Source: Sipunculus nudus | Lineage: Eukaryota > Annelida > Sipuncula > Golfingiida > Sipunculidae | Direction: 5' to 3' | NCBI GenBank assembly: GCA_026874595.1 | Contig: CM049315.1 | Location: forward strand, 15,380,164 to 15,444,163 | DNA: 64,000 nt | In this document: positions 24,751-39,300 of the stretch, piece after piece | Position numbering within the stretch: the stretch's first letter is position 1 | How the letters are laid out: each line of letters begins with the position of its first letter | Made by a program: the position numbers and the translations under genes | The notes under the pieces: generated by a model | The model's database searches: none | Told to the model about the DNA's origin: nothing | What the model saw: only the letters and a program-made list of their open reading frames with translations

Positions 24751-26330
24751 TTTATTTATATTGTTTATTATTTGCTGTTATTGCTGTAGATAATTCGAAT
24801 TGTTTTAAAGGTCTCGAAACATATTTATATTCAACCCTAGCCTGTAAAGTTTTATTTCTTCCCATTCGTGTCCATCGGACCCTGCATGCGTTAATTGACA
24901 ATCCACCACATAAAACAAACTGCATGCAGTCAATTTCACTTAACGTTGGCACTAAGAAGACACGACATAATTGCAATTATCGACTGAACCTACAGGTATG
25001 TTTGTAGATCGTAATGGACATGACCCTTTCACGCTTTTCACAAGACCCGGTACATTTTATGCATCGTCTGTTGGTAAAGGTAAAAGGTAGGTATGCAGTG
25101 CATAAAACACCAAAGTTGTTGAACAAGCTTTCAAGGTATTTGTCAAATTGTTTAAATCTATTTCTGTCCGTTTCATCTTAGATAACTCCATGCAAATATA
25201 TTCGTTGACATTTAAAATGTGTAACGCCAGTCTTTATAGCTAATGATGTAAGTAATAAGGTCTAATATAAACAAGGAATTGTGTTTGGTTTAGCATTTGG
25301 AGGTTTGTCCGACAACTATGCCTTAAATTTGTTGATATATTACCTTCCTAATGAATATTACGTACCGTCCTTTGGTTGTTACAGGGGATAAACTGCAATA
25401 GAAAATAAACCCCTCTGGCAAATGTTACACCAAAAGGTTTATTGGTTTGATGGGAAGTTGACGCTCTGTCAGAACGACGGAATTCTGGGTAACGGATATT
25501 CATACTGCGTATAACGCGGACACCCGTCAATATCCCTATTAAACAAATTAAGCTTCGTGGGCACTGACATTATCTAAGTTGATGATGGTCAAATCTGATA
25601 ATTACGAAGGATAAGGAACAATCATTAGTATTTGCACAAATACTTTATGCATTGTGATTCAAATGTCACGACTGTATGTATAACTACCGTTTCAAACCAT
25701 CCGAATCAACATTTTACTATTCGTTTTAATATTTTTTTGGAGATATTTAACAGTGGCATTAAAATTCTTTGTCGATAACTAAGGAAAGAATTTCTTGTTG
25801 GTACTAGTAAATGCTTACTTTTATAATATATTTTGTAAGGCGTTTTGATCCATTTATTATAATACATATAATACAGGAAACTTTTCTTTATGTATTTTGA
25901 TTATCTAAAATAATAAACAAAACCAGTATTTTTTTGTGTATTTAAATGTAAACTTTAGCTCAGATTAAAAAAAATGAAGATGAATCCTGGCTTTGCTTCA
26001 TATCACGGCTCTGTTTCCTTAACCCGAAGCATCGAAGGACATATACATTGAGGCAGATTACCAGTAACGCTTCAGATGTCCTTTGGTTTCTGTTATTTAT
26101 CACTTGAATCGCACAGAAGGGAAAGAAAACACGGGACGTTGGATCAGGAAAATGGTCCATCATCTTCCGTAAATACAGGAGTAATGTCTGACCACAGGAC
26201 GTGTTTTGGGAGCATGTGGACATTTACCAGAACTGACCAGGGTGTGACAGGAGACAAGGTCGGGACCCTTCACACGTCCATCAGCGTATTGTTACACCTG
26301 GACATCTTACAACAATCCATCCCTTAAGAA
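24751..26330. other. intergenic, no feature recognised
   Basis: AT-rich with no convincing coding sequence. Frames of 74-87 codons exist but read as chance: no domain, no codon pattern, and both strands equally open. Confidence 0.45.
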
Positions 26331-27100
26331 CTTAACCGCCCCTTTGTCGGCTCGTCCACATCAGACTGCGTGTTGTTACAGCGCTTTGCGTAAAGACGCC
26401 GCGACACGTAAATGGTCTTTCAACATCAATCAAACCGTACCTGCTATTTCTTGTCAATCTACCCTTGGGTGTATGCGACAGTTGCCACTTATTTCGAGAA
26501 ATACAAACGGAATTGGAAGATTTCTCACTGAGCTTGGTTGTAGTTTTTACAGGTGTATCAATAGTAAATACAGCGTTTACACGCATCCCATCGCTCGCTG
26601 GGAGATCAAAGACTCGAGTAGATCTATTTTACAGGTGTGCTACCGTCCTTATGGTGGTTATATTCACGGAACACGCCACGCTTTGTCAAACTGTCATTAA
26701 GCCAACTGTACTCGGTACAACAGCACGTCCGTTGGTTGGAAATCTTATCAGCTGCACGCACCCTGGGACGGATTTGCAGGCAGGAATCAAAAAGTCCTCG
26801 TGACCTTACGACCCTGAATATCAGGGCTTCTCTCACAGTGCGATGCCAACCTGTGATTCGCTACTGTTACAAGGAGAAGTCCCTTTGGTACAGCGGGGAG
26901 GTCCCCACGCGCGATAAATAGTACACTACCAACTGACGTCGATCCGCTAACGCGCACCGTTAAACGTTGACACTACATAGAGTCACAGCGACGCCCGATA
27001 TATATTTCAGTACGCGTCAGTTTACCTGTACCATATAAGAGTGCGCCTCCCGGGCTTAAGCAACACACATGGTTTGCGGGCGGAGCAGGTGAAAAATAAA
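26331..27100 (+). promoter_or_regulatory. putative promoter and 5' region of the receptor gene
   Basis: GC and CpG content rise markedly from about 26330 to the first coding exon, and several frames stay open by composition alone. Candidate elements are a CRE-like TGACGTCG at 26934 and a TATA-like TATAAGA at 27034-27040. The latter would place transcription start near 27064, about 37 bases before the ATG at 27101. If transcription starts further upstream, an out-of-frame ATG at 27069 would open a seven-codon upstream frame ending just before the main start. Start site not proven. Confidence 0.4.
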
Positions 27101-27313
27101 ATGGAGCCTCGGCCGAATTTTCTGATCGGATTAGTGGTTTGGATTAGTTCCATAAGGCAGTGCTGTGGAGTGGATTATGAGGTTCTTGCGTTGTTACCCT
27201 TGTCAGGACCGCGAGCGTCAGAGGGTCAGCTGCTTCGACGGACAATCAAAGACGCCTGGAATATCCCGGCCAATACACACGGAAACACAATACTCACCAC
27301 CGTGGACACACAG
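27101..27313 (+). CDS. receptor exon 1: signal peptide and start of flytrap lobe 1
   Basis: Codes residues 1-71, donor 'cacag|gtaagc', phase 0. A hydrophobic stretch 'FLIGLVVWISS' ends before 'CCG', then 'VDYEVLALLPLSG' aligns with the first strand of the GABBR1 flytrap. The next codons, 'TILTTVDTQ', run directly into the conserved Cys of exon 2. Intron 1 after it is about 15.9 kb. Confidence 0.88.
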
Positions 27314-28488
27314 GTAAGCTGACCACCTTAATTTACACACCATTCTGAAACCATCGTACCCCGAAGTCTTGTTGTTTTTGCTTACCTTTAACAAGAGAAC
27401 GTATAGTCGCGGAAGCATTACATTCCAATACGATCTATCGTTTAAACGTCGTCAGTGATACGTGACCAAATAACGTGTTTTAGTGAGTGTAGTTATATTT
27501 CCTAGTATAGTCTGTTTTGTTTAGAGTATACCGATGAACAAAACTGTATTTATTGTACAATTACGTAACCTCAATTTATCGTACAGCCCATGCAATCGCT
27601 ATCTTGATAAACGTCCCGCATAAGGCTCGGTTTAAAATAGTGCGTGCGTTTAACATGACCAATCTGTGTAAATTTACCTGTGGACGTAGGCGACTGGATG
27701 TGTTTGTTTTTCTATAAAGAGTAATGTGCAAACTCCTTATTAAAATGAGTGATCGAAAGGTTAGATATTGATTTAACAGTACAGAAATTAGTACAGGTGG
27801 ATAAAACGTTGGTCGTAGACGGCAGTATAGTTTTTAATTTTTATACTTTTGTTTCTACACAACCTACCAGCACTGGTTTGTTTCAAATCTTACATCATAT
27901 TTTATCCAAGGATTGCTTGTTTTTTTTTTTCATGGAATGTCACAAGCATTATCATTTGGCAGTATTAAATTGTGTCATGAAAAATATTCACCCAGGTTGA
28001 CGCTTTCATCCTCGCAAAAGCGGAGCAGGGGAGGGGTTAAGGACCAGGGTAGGCGCCCGACCCCATTTTTTTTTTTTGCCGCAGCAACCCTTTTTTATGG
28101 TCTCAGTACAATGTTTACGGCTTGGCCCTCCTCCCCCCATTTCCGGACCTAGCGACCTTTCTTTTAAGGTTTTGTCATTTGTCCACATGGGTTGGACCCC
28201 TCCCAAATCCTGGATTCGCCCCTGCCTCGGCGTTTGTATCACTGGTATAAAAGCGTTTTTCTATTTACCTGGTGAGAAGTGCAACATGGGGTACAATTTT
28301 TATTCCGTTACAATTTGGTTGGCTCTGGATTGGCCTCTCACCGTTCCCTTACCAGTTAGTTCAAGTTGATTTTAATGCTATCGTATGTATGTTCGAATAT
28401 TATTAGAAACATCATTTTGTACTGAGTTTACATGCATTTGTTTTATTCTCTCTCTCTCTCTTTCTCTCTCTTTCTTTCTCTCTCTCTT

Positions 28489-28533
<45 letters not shown>

Positions 28534-30588
28534 AGGTACAGAATATCAGCGTGCATGTATATATGTGGGGAGCGGGTAGGACTTTGTCGTGGTCACGAGT
28601 TGACATTCCCAACACAAGTGACTGGAGGCCCGTCTCAGTCATGGTAAGGACAAGGTGTGACGCAGTGTTACAGGTACCTGCTCGCCTCCGTCCTATGCCC
28701 TTCACCAGTTAACAGCCGTGTACCAGTTATAGACATACAGGACGTGGCTTGTTGGTTAATGCCTTGGATAACGGAGAGGACAAAGCAGTTTGAGCTCTGT
28801 GGAGCCTCAAATGCGACTTGGTGAATTCTCCTCAGAATCTCCCAGTTCCTCCTAATGTAGACTGGTACCCCCGCTACTCACTGTGTAGCGTCCTACCGAT
28901 TGGTTGGATATTTGGATTATTTCTGCCACGTGCAGGTGCAGCCAGGATTTCAGACTGCATAATAATGAAAACATATTATTCTACAACTCCATGCTTATAT
29001 AACAGACCGTGCTGCCAAAAATATAGAAATATCCTTGTTTTTGGACGTGCGGAATTAGAAGGGGCGCGCACCTTCTTTCAAGATAAAAAATGCTAGGAAG
29101 TGTAATATCAAACGCTGAACACCTAATCGCAGCGTCGGATTTTAATCTCGCATGTTTTCTTCCCTGTATTCTTCTGCCTGACAGAGTTTGTATTGAGTCC
29201 ACTTACACATCCGGTACACTTGTTTACCTGTGCCGAGATGATGAGGACCTTTTTTTTCTTTCTTAAGATCCAGTGTCGGTCCCTAATAAAGTATTAACCT
29301 TTACCTAGACCAGACATTTTATCTCATGTAAATGGGAATTATCAACTTTAGTCTTTTTTATCCCGGGATTCAGATATAGGTATTTGCTTTAGCGAGTTCA
29401 TTTTATACTGTGTCCAACGAATACCATCCATGACATCCCATACAAACCACGTGATTTGGTGAGATTTATTTGTCTCAAGATCTGGATCGAAATTATGTCA
29501 ATTTTATAAACGATACCCCCTGTTCTCAAGACCAGAACTATTTGTATAAAATTAATATAAATATACAGCCTTTACATATTTGTCATTTAAGTTTACAAGC
29601 GCGGCAGGACAGTCGTGTGCCCATTTTCATGATTTGTCACATGCACGCTGGTTGACTTAATATATGTAATTTTGACAAAAGTATCACTTTGAACTGTTGA
29701 AATATTTAGAAGTATGTTCCAACAGTCCTTAACAAAGGTGTTTATATGCTGATATACTTTAATAGTACGCCACAGTTGTGAAAATATTTGGGCGTATGTG
29801 GCAAGGAGTGAAGCGCTCTGTAATCCGACGCAGCAATTACTGGTATAATTAGACGGTGTTTCGGCTCACGTAGGACAAAATGCGCGTCCTATTAAAGTAT
29901 CCCTATATAAGAGAAACCTCAGGCCCAGGTTGAGATGTCTAGGCCACTCGTGAGAGATTGAAAGGTGGTCAAACTTTGTGAAGAGTCGCCTTTCTAATCT
30001 AGAGTGATGAGGTGCTCGACTTGGAGAGAGCTCAGACGTGAACTTGTCAGTTGTATATACTCTACATAATACAAAGTCACAGACTAGCAGGACTACCACT
30101 GGGGATTGAAGTACTTATAATGAGTGTTCTGTCTAGGTGAATATACAAACGAAACAGGGAGCTGACTCGCTGACAGCTATTGTCGTACAGGTTTGCTGTG
30201 TATGCAGCCCAGGTTTATTAAGTCGGACTCCATAGTCTCTATGCCAGTCTGGGCGTGGTGAGTTGGTGGGACAAAACCGTCGCTGTTCATTTGTATATTA
30301 CATTCAGAACTGTATGAAGCTTCTTCCAACGCCAGAATAAAAGACCATGCTCATTACGTGACGGATCTTCAAAATGATTTAATTATTTTACGCTTTTAGA
30401 CAGGCGATCATTTATTACAAACCTTTCAAGCACTTTATATATAACGTGAACTGCCAGACAAGGTAAGCGAAACAAATTGAATCTATCTTTTAAACCATTC
30501 AACATGAACAGGTTATATATACTGCCTATCAGCGTGTTAATGCACTGTCTTTTCTGATATTTTTGTACATATTACTGCATGGTCATTT

Positions 30589-30628
<40 letters not shown>

Positions 30629-31243
30629 CAGTATGTGAATATGTTCAAGTGCATCAGGGCGCGTTTTAGTAAAGTTGACTATTATTGTACGCCCGCCTAT
30701 GACGGGAGGTATTATAGTTTACCCACCGTCCGTCCGTTAACATTTAGTGTCGTCCCGATATCTCACAGGGGCTGTGATGGATTTTCACGAAACTCACTAT
30801 AACTACTAACCAATAGATTATCTCGCCCGTGTTCGATTATGGGCAAAATCCACGCATATTTATTAAGTTCAGAGGTCACTAGGCTGCTTTGTGATGTTGC
30901 CTTGATAATTTGCGAGGAATATGATGGATTTTGATTAAACTCAACAGAAATATTTATCAATAAATATTTCGCCTTTGATAAATATTTCGCCTAAGTCAGA
31001 TTTCCAGCAAAATCAACGCATATTAAATTAGGTCAGAGTTCACCGCACTTTTTAAGGCACTTTGATGACTTACAAAAAAATCTAATCGATTTTCATGAAA
31101 CTCATAATACATATTTAAAAATAGAGTTCCTCACCTGAATTACATTCTCAGCAAATTCACGCATATTTAATGAGGTCAGAGGTCACAAAATATGCAACGG
31201 GCGTATTATGCATCAGTTGCGGTGTTCTAATTATTATTATCAC

Positions 31244-31283
<40 letters not shown>

Positions 31284-31432
31284 TTCATGTAATACGGATT
31301 GACTTTATGTGCAATGGTATTGCAGACTTAAAACTCTGCAGGAGAGTCGTTCATACAAAAACAAAGGCCTCAATGTGTACACTGTATTTCCCAGCTATGG
31401 TCACGTGTGAACTTTGAACTTTGCGATACTCT

Positions 31433-31486
<54 letters not shown>

Positions 31487-33336
31487 GTCGGAGTAGTCAG
31501 ATTTACTTACAACCTACATGCTACTTCGTTATCTGCATTACTTCCCATGTGTTAGCGACATACAGAAAAAGCTTGACTTTACTGAACATAACACACACAG
31601 AGGTATGTTATTCATGTAGCTTGTACATGTTAGTGCACAAACACCTTTACTGCATAGTTTTATATACATATGTATACACGCGGGAGTGTACAGGGATTGA
31701 ATCCTGCCCCGCGGTATATACTGCCATTAGCGATGAGAAACGCAATACCTGGCGTATTTTCGTACTCTTAATACGGAACCTCATTTAGAACCACTTGATC
31801 GTCCAAGAGAGGCTCTCAGGAGGGTGCTCCACCCCGGCACGGAGACCCCACAATAACGATGTCTCACTTATGAAGAGGGCGAGTGTATTGTGTGACCTGA
31901 GAGGGTACGGGTAGGGGGTAAAAAGGGGGATGAGTGAGGGGGGCTTTACATGGATTACTGAAGTATTACTATAAGTTCTGATTGAAAGCTACAAAAGTAC
32001 TATTGACTGGGAGTTCATGGAGTCTATAGAGTTTAGCGGGTCCACAGAACTTAATTGACCGTATCCTGCTGTATACCTGACGACCTTTCTTATGTAGTCT
32101 ACTTCATTAGCCCAAAACCCCAATTTTCGAAATCACGAAAAGTGGCTGTAAGATTTGTGAGCTACGTGTGAGAAATGAAACCACGAAGAAATCCTTGTCT
32201 CAAAGCTATATTTTCAATTTTAAGCAGCCGATACAGAATTAAAGTCAAATACAAGATCATGTGTAAATGTTTGACGGGTGGCACCTCGACCTGTGTGAGT
32301 GGAATAGTAGATACAGTTCATTTACAAGTTGCGGTCAAATAGAAAATACGATACCATTTTTGAGGGTGTCCATGGAACCTCGTCTTTCTGTGACAGTGGG
32401 ATAACATGTAGCATTGTCCCCGAAATTCTGCTTTGTCAAAACATACACACACATACACACGCATGCTATGGAAGTTAATATATCAGTCTTCATCTACCGA
32501 TACCAATGCGGTGTATCAGAATGTTCACAGATCAATTAGCTGCCCAGAAATTGCAGTTAAAATTGAGAATAACTCGGAGCAAAGATATATTGAGATTAGT
32601 CACCTGACAGATTTACTTGTAATGAGCATATGTACCTGCGGCTATATTGAATACGGGGCATGCTAGAAGTCGGTCAGTTCAGGTGATCAGAGATAGCTTC
32701 GAATGGGGCGATAACGTAATCTGTCGGGTAGGCATTATTGGGTCATCCGAGGTCATGTTTCATCCAGCAGTGATCAGTGTGAGGTAACGTCACTATCATA
32801 GATTAACAGTGACCGGTTATATTATATTGGCTATCACCTTGGTGGAGAGTCATTTACTTATCCATAACTTCAAATGGATTGACTTCGGGCTTCAAATCAA
32901 TAACTTTTGTGAATGGTCTGCATAAACCTGGCAATTAAATAGCTGTTTATTTCAGAATTACCCCCCCCCCCCCCCCCCCAGTCCCTTAGATCCGAAGACT
33001 GTAATCCGGAAGGGCGATATTACGTTGTTAGGGCATACGTTGTTATTTTCACAATCACTCATTACATACAGACAGAAGCAACCACAGACCATGACTCTTA
33101 CTTTGAAAAGAAAATAAAAGTTGATAAATCAGTCATGGTGCTAAATTGATGTTTATGATTCTGCTGCCGGCCGGGTCATTAAGATCTGTACATGGGGACA
33201 CGGGTACCTGGCAACTATAGAACAACAGTTTTTTTTTCTTTGCCATTCCTATCTGAAGGGAGTTATAGGTTTTCTGCGTCAGCAGTCAGAAAGTTAGGAG
33301 CTGAGGAGAGGCCTTTTACTAGCGATCTGCAGACAG

Positions 33337-33368
<32 letters not shown>

Positions 33369-36300
33369 GCACACATACACGCACGCACACACTCACACAT
33401 CGTTAACAGAGTGTAATGATACTAAAACGGATAATGTGTATTCGTGTGTGCGTATGTATGTATCGTTGCAAGCATGTATATGGGATCATATGTCGTTACT
33501 AATTTTATTCCCGATTCAAGCCAAGTCGATCTTGGTATCAGTTTGCGTAAATCTGTCGGGTGGAGGTAAATATAATTTATACCCTGATGGTGCCTGATTA
33601 CCCTGTACTTGACCACGCAGATTAGATCCATTAAGCAGAAACGACATTACAAACACTGGCATTGGTTTATCGGTTCTGGCTGGTGTTTCGTAATCATCTG
33701 CTGATGTTGAATGTGTTTTTCTGTGGGCCACCTTTTGATCCCGTGTACATATGTATTAGTGTACCGTGTATGTGATGTAAAATATGTGTAACAAGTAGAA
33801 TTTTGTACACATGTCGATTAACAAACTGATATGATTACATAACAGATGTTATAACAGCATTTGCTTTTTACAGCGCTAACCAGTAAGACCTAAGACACAG
33901 CGTGCAGTTTCGCGAAAATAGTTTAGGCCGGTTCATGGTGCATGACACATTTTTGGATATATCTCAAGCTGAAATATATCAAAACTAACTGTGACTCCTG
34001 GTTCCGGTGGCGCAAAATGCATTTCGCGCCCAGTGACAGCATGTGCGGCTCACTGATCCAGCGGTTCGTATTCGAATCCAAGTACATATTTCAAATATTT
34101 TCCTCTCGCAGACAATAACACTATTCATACACCGTAATTGGTGCCATTTTTTTTATTAAATATTTACAAAGTGAAAACGCTAAAGAAAGTGATACGACAT
34201 AAACTAGTATAATGCAGTGTAGCACGTGCAACAACAGGACCTTGAAGTCGATCAATGGTTTCTTAACAAGGTCCTTGTGCTATGAATCTGGAATACATGC
34301 CTCTTGATTGTATTATGTAGTGCTCACACCATATGAATATACAGGCAACCATGCTTGTATCAGCGTGCAGTACATATGGACCGTTTTATAGACAGTACTT
34401 GCGACTTGAAAGATTTAGGTTCTCCATTTGGCGAGCTCACTTGCTTGGTACAAGATACGCACAATTTATGATATTTTTTTTCTGCGTTATCACCTTTTAT
34501 GAAAAATAAATATTAATTTTCTGAGGATTTACGGGGAAATATTTATCTCATGACACACTTGGCATCGTTCCCGACAGTTCAAATTGAAAAAAGGGCATTT
34601 CCGAGGAGTTGCGTGACACATGTATGGTGGCACCACCTTCTGTTATGATTTAGATGTATGTTTGTATACGGCATGCAAGGCGCCGTATTCTATTAAAATA
34701 AGCATTATACCTCAGTGATACTTAATTTTACACAAAATGTCGTGCAGCAAAAACCCGCTACAGGACTTAAGAAGATGCCATGCAGACATTGATTCACACT
34801 CGGGCTCCTGTAGAACGTTCTGTGGAGCAAGTGAAACTATATGAACAACTGAACGGAACATCGGGACAGAAATATGTCCTCAGTCAAGTATCAGATCGCA
34901 TTTTATCCTTAAATCATATGTTTGTACGAAGATTATGACGTGTAAATAGCAATGTGTATACAATATTATAAAGTTAGCAAAGCTCAGGAAAGTTAAACCA
35001 TTACAAGTCAAATATAATGATCTGATTATCTCGAAAAGGTGCCGGTCTGAAAGAGAGATTCGTGAGTAAAGGGTGTGTTCTGTGTATTGATATTCATGAA
35101 CAAGGACCAGTATATAATTTAGACACATATACGTGTCATAACTATTGTTGTTGACTGTACAGCAATCATAACACTGACATATAATCCGATAGAGTTCACC
35201 AAGTCAGGCTTATTTAATTACACGCCAGTTGCCTCAAAGGTCACCTGACCTAGGGTCACGGCGAGGTCAAACACAAGTATACATGACTTTCCTGGTCGGC
35301 CAGGTGATAATTACTTTTGTACCGCCTTCATTTACTCAGGTAACTTACACCTGTACAGGTTGGGGCACGCGATGCAGTACACTTTGTACTGTTTATCTCA
35401 CTTGTTATCGTAAGGATAGATACCGTATAACGTGCACTTACTTTACCTTCATGGTATATATATATATATATATATATGTTCACTGAGGTGTTATTGACAG
35501 TGTAACTGACTAAGTTAATCAACAAACATGGTTTGGGGTCCATTGAGGACACATCTATCGATCGGTGAACTGCATGGTCCGTATTCCGTTCACGAATTAT
35601 ACGGGGAACTTACAATCGATACAGTAAAGGGACTTTACATATACTTGTTATACCGTAATACTCTCTCTTTCTCCGTATATTGATGTGCCTCGCACTTCTC
35701 AGGACCCCTCTTTTTTTTACCTTCATTATTTTACCCCTGCCACCCCAAGAACCATGATCCGCACGTTTTGACGGTCTTGTCTTAAGTTTTCTGTATACTT
35801 ACTTTAATGTCTGCCTGTGTCTGTGTCTTTGTTTGTTTATATGAGGGTTGGTCACTGATCATGGGAATCCGTGTTATCGCATATTGTTCCTTCCTATACC
35901 AAGGTCCCTTCTTACTTATATTCATGTACAATTAACATCAGCCATTTTAGTAACATCGCACGAGGTCCCGTTAGATGTCCCTACCTTCACATCATTTATA
36001 AACGTCAGTGTAATTTTGACCACACGTTTTTCATCAGTATAACAATTGAATTTTGAGCAAGCGGGAGACAGAGACAGACAGATAGAGTGAGAGAGAGCGC
36101 GCACAAAACGGTAACAGTTATTGATAGTTGGTCCTCCGGGCAGTGTAAAGCCATTGTAATTCCAGGTCAGTTATTGACGTATTTGCACCTTCACGAAGCT
36201 CCCTGCTGTGTGAGATAATCAACATTAATATATTATGACGCTATGTGTGCACATGAATATGGGAAGCTTTACAAAGGTTAACGTCATAAGTAAACAGGCA

Positions 36301-39300
36301 CAAAGGAAATTAATGATCACCGATCCATAATCTACAGACGCTGCTATCAAGCCTGCATTACTACTGTCTGCTATGAAATAACGTGTCCAATCTTCAAAGC
36401 AGCCCGCCATATAGGAAAAATATTTATTTAACAATTCATTGGTTCGGCTTTAAGACTTTACAATCAATGTCATAACGTTTTTATAGTCCTTCTAATGTGC
36501 TGCGTCGCTGAGGCATGCAATGGATCTATTATCAAACAAATCAATGATGTTAAGTACGCAGCTGTGTGAGCTCCTGACCCAAAGAATTATGAAAAAAAAC
36601 AATACCTTGGAAAAGTCATGTTTTCAACATATAGCATATATATAACACTATGGTGCAGTCGATTTCATAACACCCTTTGAAGATAGCGTAAGCATAAACG
36701 CAGCATTAATATACACACAAATATAACAGCACATGGGAATATCGATTTCTGATATTTCCCGACCAAGATTTTTCCCAAGCTCCATATCAAAAGAGTACAT
36801 GGGAATTATGTCCATAATAAAGCTTTATGGCTGACTTTAATGGATATTGCTGCCATATAACATATATGCTTTATAAAAGATTGTATGTTATATGTTTAGA
36901 ATTGTCCATATGTCATGGCACAGGTGCCAACAGTTACAGGTAAATGCGTATTATATATTATAAGGTAACTGTAGGATTATCTCGTAGATACACTAAAGCT
37001 GCAGTGTACGGAGACGCATATCCTTTACACATTCGCCGGGTTACGACACCGACTTCAACCGATCTCCAATACCGCGTGTGAATATAGATAAACCACATAT
37101 GAGTGGATCAAAGTGGGCAAGCTCTGACAACCTCGGTATCTCAAGTGGCTTATATACATCCACTTAGCAAGAGTACTGTTGGTACCGAGTCAAGAAGGTA
37201 ATTCTTTACCGGTCTAGATTGAAGGGCCGCCGATGGTGGCTTGATTACTATGGCATTACGTTAAGGGGGCTCATTTGACAAGGGTATTCGATCTTCTTTG
37301 TGTATACCTCCGATCTTCATATCTTTATCGCTCCTATTCTGATGACAACGTTTGCACGCGCCCAGCACAGCAAGTCCAAAGGTAGGTGCAACAAGTGTCG
37401 ACCCGGTTCATTTGTTACCATGGACTTCTAGGGCTTGAATATTATATATAGTTTTACTCAGATAAAACATGGTTAGAAGATTAAAGGCTGCGATCGCATT
37501 GAAAATAAGTTAACGGTCAAAAACAAATAAAACAACTCATGAACCCCTATAGCTATAATCCTCTCTCCTAAACGGGGGGGAGGGGGGCTTAATAATTGGG
37601 TGCATTTATACCCTTGTACTTATGCTTATACATGTATGCAGTAACATCTGTAGCTCCTGTGTCAAGCATGTGCATGCAAAAGATAGACAAAATAGACTTG
37701 CAATAATAACCTTCGCCAAGATGTTTACTACATGTTTGTGGCTTGGTTGTTTAAGAGCAGAATTACGAAAAAAAACCTACAGAACTCATTCCCCATAACT
37801 TTATGGGGTGGGGGATTGTCATTGTGTATGAAGATAAGCGCTCAAGTGAGTATATATATAGTATAATATTTTGAGTGGCGAACAGGGAAACGGTTCGAAG
37901 TGTGCACTTGATGCAGTGAGAGAGCTGGATTGGGGGAGGGGGGCTTAATAATTGGGTGCATTTATACCCTTGTACTTATGCTTATACATGTATGCTGTAA
38001 CCTCTGTAGCTCCTGTGTCAAGCATGTGCATGCAAAAGATAGACAAAATAGACTTGCAATAATAACCTTCGCCAAGATGTTTCCACCATGTTTGTGGCTT
38101 GGTTGTTTAAGAGCAGAATTACGAGAAAAAAAACCTACAGAACTCATTCCCCATAACTTTATGGGGTGGGGGATTGTCTTTGTGTATGAAGATAAGCGCT
38201 CAAGTGAGTATATATATAGTATAATATTTTGAGTGGCGAACAGTGAAACGGTTCGAAGTGTGCACTTGATGCGGTGAGAGAGCTGGATTGTTAAAGATCG
38301 GATATTGTTTGCACATATTATATAAATTAAGCGAAATTTAGGCGTACATGTACATGTATACTTCAGTGTTTATAGCAAGAATATGTTTCTGAACGGATCA
38401 CAAAAGTATGCCTTAAATACACGCACAGGGCGGACTTAAAGCGGGGCGTAGGAGTCGCTCGACCCCTTGTTTTTTTTTTTTTTTACCAAAATTCTATCTA
38501 ACTTGGAAATAGGATGCTTTACGCTTGATACTGAATAGCAGCGCCGGATTTTGCGTTTCAAAATGTTTTCCTTCCTCCATGCAGTACTTCTCTAATCCAG
38601 ATTAAAATGTATAAAGAGAAGTTGTGCTCCCTGTTCTCTTTGTTACCATTGCCAGGGTGCTGAGCCCTAGCTCTAGCTGTTCTCTCTAAGATCCTGTGTC
38701 CGCTCCTTTGATTAAAAACGCCGAACACCAGCGTGAAAGGAGTAACTATCGATTAATAATGACATTTACATTGCAAGTAGTCTAAAATGCGTTTAATTCT
38801 ATGGGTTTCTTCAGTGTTATTTCGCTGTAAAACTGATTCAGGATCGTAAAGATGAACAGCAACGTAAATAATCAACATACTCATATCATCTGATCTGAGA
38901 ATATCCTATATGTTCCTCTTTATTACAGACGATTTATATATCAAACTGAACCTTTGTGTAAGCGTCAATTAATGGAGCGCAGACCGCTTTAATGAAAGAA
39001 TGATCTATGGCTCAGTAGACACATATCCGCCATCCGATTTGGTCAAACTCCGTTATTAAATTGTTAGATATGATTATATCAGAAGTTTATGCTGCGAATG
39101 CTCATTCACAGGCACGAGTGTTGAGAAATGTATAATATTCCGCCTGGGGTAAATCATGGTGTGTAAATAAAACATGGCGCTCGCGGCCTTTGTGCCTCAT
39201 AACCGACCCGCCTGCATAAACCCCCACTTCATCATTTTATCTGGCAAATGATCGCAAAGAATTATTCATACATCTTGTGCACCGTATGTTTACGCATGCT

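Noticed and set aside
26332-26921. Several overlapping frames of 70-118 codons upstream of the receptor
   Set aside because: Open on both strands in several frames because of higher GC. None resembles a known protein. Treated as promoter and 5' region.
27041-27100. Twenty-residue N-terminal extension of the receptor
   Set aside because: It would begin at GTG. The first in-frame ATG is at 27101 and gives a proper signal peptide.
34000-34090. Possible tRNA-like B box 'tattcgaatcc'
   Set aside because: No A box at the right distance and no cloverleaf; too weak for a tRNA or SINE call.
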